NCBI GenBank assembly: GCA_017464245.1
Contig: JAFUDV010000054.1
Coordinates: forward strand, 1-36,091
Direction: 5' to 3'
Length of the DNA: 36,091 nt
Source: Bacteroidales bacterium
GTDB taxonomy: Bacteria > Bacteroidota > Bacteroidia > Bacteroidales > UBA932
Part shown: piece after piece, positions 33,665 through 36,091 of the stretch
Layout: the number at the start of each line of letters is the position of its first letter
Numbering within the stretch: position 1 is the first letter of the stretch
The notes under the pieces: model-generated
The model's input: the letters and a program-made list of their open reading frames with translations, nothing else
What the model was told of the DNA's origin: nothing
Database searches by the model: none
Position numbers and translations under genes: made by a program

Positions 33665-34914
33665 TGGAAACATGCGTTGTCAAAGTGGGTGACGTCCTCA
33701 TCGGAGGCGGCAACCCGATCGTCGTCCAGACGATGTGCAATACCCATACTTATGATGTCGATGCGACGGTGGCTCAGTGCCTCCGCCTGGCAGCCGCCGG
33801 TGCGCAGCTGGTCCGGATTACGGTCCCGGGCTTGCAGGACGTACCGTACATGCGGGAGATCAAGTCCCGCCTGCGGGCTGCCGGATGCAACGTCCCCCTG
33901 GTGGCAGACATCCATTTCTCCTCCGAAACGGCCATCGCCGTCGCTCCGGTCGTGGAGAAGGTCCGGATCAATCCGGGCAATTTCCACAAGGACCATGCGG
34001 AGGCCCGGCGCCAGTTCGCCCGCTTCCTGGAGGAATGCAAGAAATACGGAACGGCCATCCGGATCGGCCTGAACCACGGTTCATTGGGATCCTATATCGT
34101 GGAACGCTACGGGAATACTCCCCGGGCGATGGCCCTTGCCGCCATGGAATGGGTTGATATGTGCCTGGAGGCGGAATTCTGTCAGGTCGTGGTCTCCCTC
34201 AAGGCCAGCAACACGGTCGTGATGACGGAAGCTTACCGGGAACTCGCCCGGATGATGCAGGAACGCGGCATCGTATTCCCGCTCCATGTGGGCGTCACGG
34301 AGGCCGGCAACGGCGATTCCGGCCGGATCAAGTCCTGCGTCGCCATCTCTACCCTGCTGGCCGAAGGAATCGGCAATACCGTCCGGGTCTCCCTGACGGA
34401 AGACCCGGAGAACGAAATCCCTGTCGCCCAGTACCTGGCCCATCGTTACTCCGGCTCCCCTGCTCCGGCCCTCACGGAAAGGGAGAGCATCCTTCTCAAG
34501 GCCGCCTGCGATTTTGGAAAGCCCCTGCTGGACCGCACCATCGACACCGTATCTTTCCCGGAGTTGGATCCGGAGTTCGCCGTCTATCTGACGGACGAAC
34601 TGCTTCAGGCCTGCCGGCGGAAGTTCTACCGGCCCGAGTACATCGCCTGCCCGGGATGCGGCCGGACCATGTACAACCTGCAGGAAGCCTTCGAAGCCGT
34701 CAAGGCCCGCACCGGGCATCTGAAGGATGTCGTTATCGCCGTCATGGGATGCATCGTCAACGGGCCGGGCGAGATGGCCGATGCGGATTACGGCTATGTG
34801 GGCGAAGGAGGCGGCAAGGTGACGATCTATCGCGGGAAAACGCCCGTTCTCCGGCATATCCCCGATACCGAGGCGGTCGATAAACTTGTGGAACTCATTG
34901 AATCCGAACGATGA
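33664..34914 (+). CDS. ispG: 4-hydroxy-3-methylbut-2-enyl diphosphate synthase (GcpE)
   Basis: IspG converts methylerythritol cyclodiphosphate to HMBPP in the MEP isoprenoid pathway, using a [4Fe-4S] cluster. The TIM barrel (about 1-245) has VGDVLIGGGNPIVVQTMCNT, LVADIHF, VRINPGNF, GLNHGSLG and VGVTEAG. The C-terminal domain supplies CPGCGRT (Cys319, Cys322), MGCIVNGPGE (Cys353, Glu360) and DADYGYVGEGGGKV. At 416 residues it is far shorter than the roughly 600-residue form known in Bacteroidota, which carries a large insert between barrel and cluster domains; only about 60-80 residues (240-318) are present here. The start is ATG 33664 at a TAATG junction; the open frame further upstream overlaps the barrel gene and is not conserved. 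Confidence 0.93.
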   Translation: METCVVKVGDVLIGGGNPIVVQTMCNTHTYDVDATVAQCLRLAAAGAQLVRITVPGLQDVPYMREIKSRLRAAGCNVPLVADIHFSSETAIAVAPVVEKVRINPGNFHKDHAEARRQFARFLEECKKYGTAIRIGLNHGSLGSYIVERYGNTPRAMALAAMEWVDMCLEAEFCQVVVSLKASNTVVMTEAYRELARMMQERGIVFPLHVGVTEAGNGDSGRIKSCVAISTLLAEGIGNTVRVSLTEDPENEIPVAQYLAHRYSGSPAPALTERESILLKAACDFGKPLLDRTIDTVSFPELDPEFAVYLTDELLQACRRKFYRPEYIACPGCGRTMYNLQEAFEAVKARTGHLKDVVIAVMGCIVNGPGEMADADYGYVGEGGGKVTIYRGKTPVLRHIPDTEAVDKLVELIESER

Positions 34915-35840
34915 AACGCACTTTTCTCACGCTGGTGCTGCTTCTGTGCAGCCTGGCGCTCTGCCACGCGCAGAAAACGACTTACAAGGTTGCGCAGCGG
35001 GATACCTGCGACCTTTTCATGGACGTGTATGACCCGGTGATCATTCCCGGAGACACCTTGCAGCGTCCGACCATCCTGTATGTCTTCGGTGGCGGCTTCA
35101 TCACCGGCCGGAGGGATGATCCCTACGTTCTCCCCTGGTTCAAGATCCTGAACGAGAACGGTTATCGCGTGGTTTCCGTCGATTATCGGCTGGGCCTCAA
35201 AGGCGTTCCCATGCGGTTCGACCTGGGGCATCTGATCCAGAGTGCGAAGTACACGAAGAAGGCCGTGGACATGGGCGTGGAAGACGTTTTCGCCTCCGTC
35301 CGGTATCTGGCGGACAATGCCGAAACACTGGGCGTGGACCTGTCCAACATCGTGATTGCCGGCAGCTCGGCCGGCGCCATGATCTCCCTTTCCTGCGAAC
35401 TGGAGGCCTGCAACCGGACGGAACGGGCCGAAATCCTTCCGGAAGGATTCCATTTTGCCGGGGTGATGTCCTTTGCCGGTGCCATCATGTCCGATACCGG
35501 GCGGCCTTCCTACAGCCGCAGGCCTTGCCCGCAGCTGCTCATCCATGGGACCAATGACGGCGCCGTGACCTATGACAAGATGGGATTCGGCCGCTGGGGC
35601 ATGTTCGGCAGCAGTTTCCTGGTAGAAAAGGTCCTGGCTCCCGCCGGATTTGAGTACCAGGTTTACCGATATGTGGGCCACACCCACGACATGGCCGCCA
35701 ACATGGTGGCGAACTGGCCGGAAGAGAAACGTTTCCTGGAAGTGTCTGTCATGGGGAAAAAGCGCCTCGTCCTGGACTGTACGCTGGACGACCCGATGAT
35801 GCCTTCCTGGCAGTCGGTCTCCCTGGACGATATCTATTAG
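34911..35840 (+). CDS. Secreted alpha/beta hydrolase (esterase-like)
   Basis: The 309-residue protein has a signal peptide (MKRTFLTLVLLLCSLALCHA, cleavage before QKTT) and an alpha/beta-hydrolase fold. FGGGF (59-63) is the oxyanion-hole strand, GSSAG holds nucleophile Ser153, HGTNDG holds Asp216, and GHTHD supplies the His (257 or 259). This resembles carboxylesterases of the BD-FAE/HSL-like type, which remove ester groups from sugars, lipids or small molecules. The substrate is not evident. It would act in the periplasm or outside. It overlaps the ispG stop (ATGA), which does not imply a role in isoprenoid synthesis. Seven bases separate it from the convergent psd gene. Confidence 0.87.
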   Translation: MKRTFLTLVLLLCSLALCHAQKTTYKVAQRDTCDLFMDVYDPVIIPGDTLQRPTILYVFGGGFITGRRDDPYVLPWFKILNENGYRVVSVDYRLGLKGVPMRFDLGHLIQSAKYTKKAVDMGVEDVFASVRYLADNAETLGVDLSNIVIAGSSAGAMISLSCELEACNRTERAEILPEGFHFAGVMSFAGAIMSDTGRPSYSRRPCPQLLIHGTNDGAVTYDKMGFGRWGMFGSSFLVEKVLAPAGFEYQVYRYVGHTHDMAANMVANWPEEKRFLEVSVMGKKRLVLDCTLDDPMMPSWQSVSLDDIY

Positions 35841-35847
35841 CGGGTTA

Positions 35848-36091
35848 CTACTCCGGAAGGACCGCCAGTACGGATTCCACCGCACGGACCTTGTCCCCCA
35901 CTTTCACGCGGATTTCCGCGTTCAGGGGAAGGAACAGGTCGATGCGGGAACCGAACTTGATCACGCCGCACTGGTCTCCCCGGTTCTCCATATTCCCGGG
36001 CTTGGAATAGCACACGATCCTCCGGGCGAACGTTCCGGCAATCTGCTTGAAGAACACCTCACCGTAGCGGTTCTTCAGGCAACTGGATGAA
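35848..36091 (-). CDS. psd: Phosphatidylserine decarboxylase, C-terminal end (partial)
   Basis: The gene runs off the right edge; about 80 codons are readable, ending at the TAG at 35848-35850. The peptide, SSCLKNRYGEVFFKQIAGTFARRIVCYSKPGNMENRGDQCGVIKFGSRIDLFLPL, is the region just before the processing site in short, archaeal-type Psd proenzymes, with VFFKQIAGTFARRIV and KFGSRIDLFLP well conserved. The family self-cleaves at a Gly-Ser pair; here that pair is the GS in FGSRID. The enzyme makes phosphatidylethanolamine from phosphatidylserine at the inner membrane. An in-frame GTG at 36057 is internal and not a start. Confidence 0.88.
   Translation of the reverse strand, partial: SSSCLKNRYGEVFFKQIAGTFARRIVCYSKPGNMENRGDQCGVIKFGSRIDLFLPLNAEIRVKVGDKVRAVESVLAVLPE

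Overview
The window looks like a chromosomal housekeeping segment from a fairly GC-rich member of the Bacteroidota, most likely the order Bacteroidales. The support is: promoter elements of the Bacteroidota type (TAnnTTTG at about -7, TTTG-like at about -33) in front of many genes; no clear Shine-Dalgarno sequences; families typical of this phylum (head-GIN/DUF2807 protein, DUF5723 barrel, TamL-type lipoprotein BamA homologue, 'GGPKDTIPP' Ig-like lipoprotein, TatA/TatC without TatB); and Bacteroidota-like sequence features in ValS, IspG and QueA. I cannot place it below order level. I see no insertion sequence, prophage, CRISPR array, toxin-antitoxin or defence locus, tRNA or rRNA.

Layout. 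1-5628 (+): the end of valS with an AT-rich terminator, then a tightly packed run of hot-dog thioesterase, tatA, tatC, an ABC-F ATPase, a secreted DUF2807 protein and an M19 dipeptidase. 5675-8100 (-): cinA, a divergent dihydroorotate-dehydrogenase-like protein and a small XRE regulator. 8101-8584 is an AT-rich intergenic region with promoters, palindromes and repeats. 8585-10997 (+): queA and a PlsC-type acyltransferase. 10984-14294 (-): rlmD, a Ca2+/Na+ antiporter and an MscS channel. 14478-19533 (+): a lipoprotein/DUF5723 barrel pair, a GNAT-like protein and rarA. 19521-21698 (-): tamL. 21759-22481 (+): a SpoU rRNA methyltransferase. 22465-25204 (-): a phosphofructokinase with pyrophosphate-type residues and a GH13 glycosidase. 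25205-25730 is a second noncoding region with a nested hairpin and a TGTACA repeat cluster. 25731-35840 (+): ligA, yihY, rel, an Ig-like lipoprotein with a barrel partner, ispG and an alpha/beta hydrolase. 35848 to the right edge (-): the end of phosphatidylserine decarboxylase.

The genes cover translation and RNA modification (valS, queA, rlmD, SpoU methyltransferase, ABC-F), DNA maintenance (ligA, rarA), stringent response (rel), isoprenoid and lipid synthesis (ispG, acyltransferase, psd), glycolysis and glucan use (pfk, GH13), and envelope export and assembly (tatAC, tamL, several lipoproteins and barrels). Genes are dense: ATGA or TAATG junctions are common, and three convergent pairs overlap at their 3' ends. 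I did not find a clearly new multi-gene system. The best leads are the noncoding structures at 25262-25551, the operator-like palindrome in the XRE promoter, an IspG that seems to have lost most of its insert domain, a degenerate DHOD-like protein, and two probable leaderless divergent transcripts at 21698/21759.
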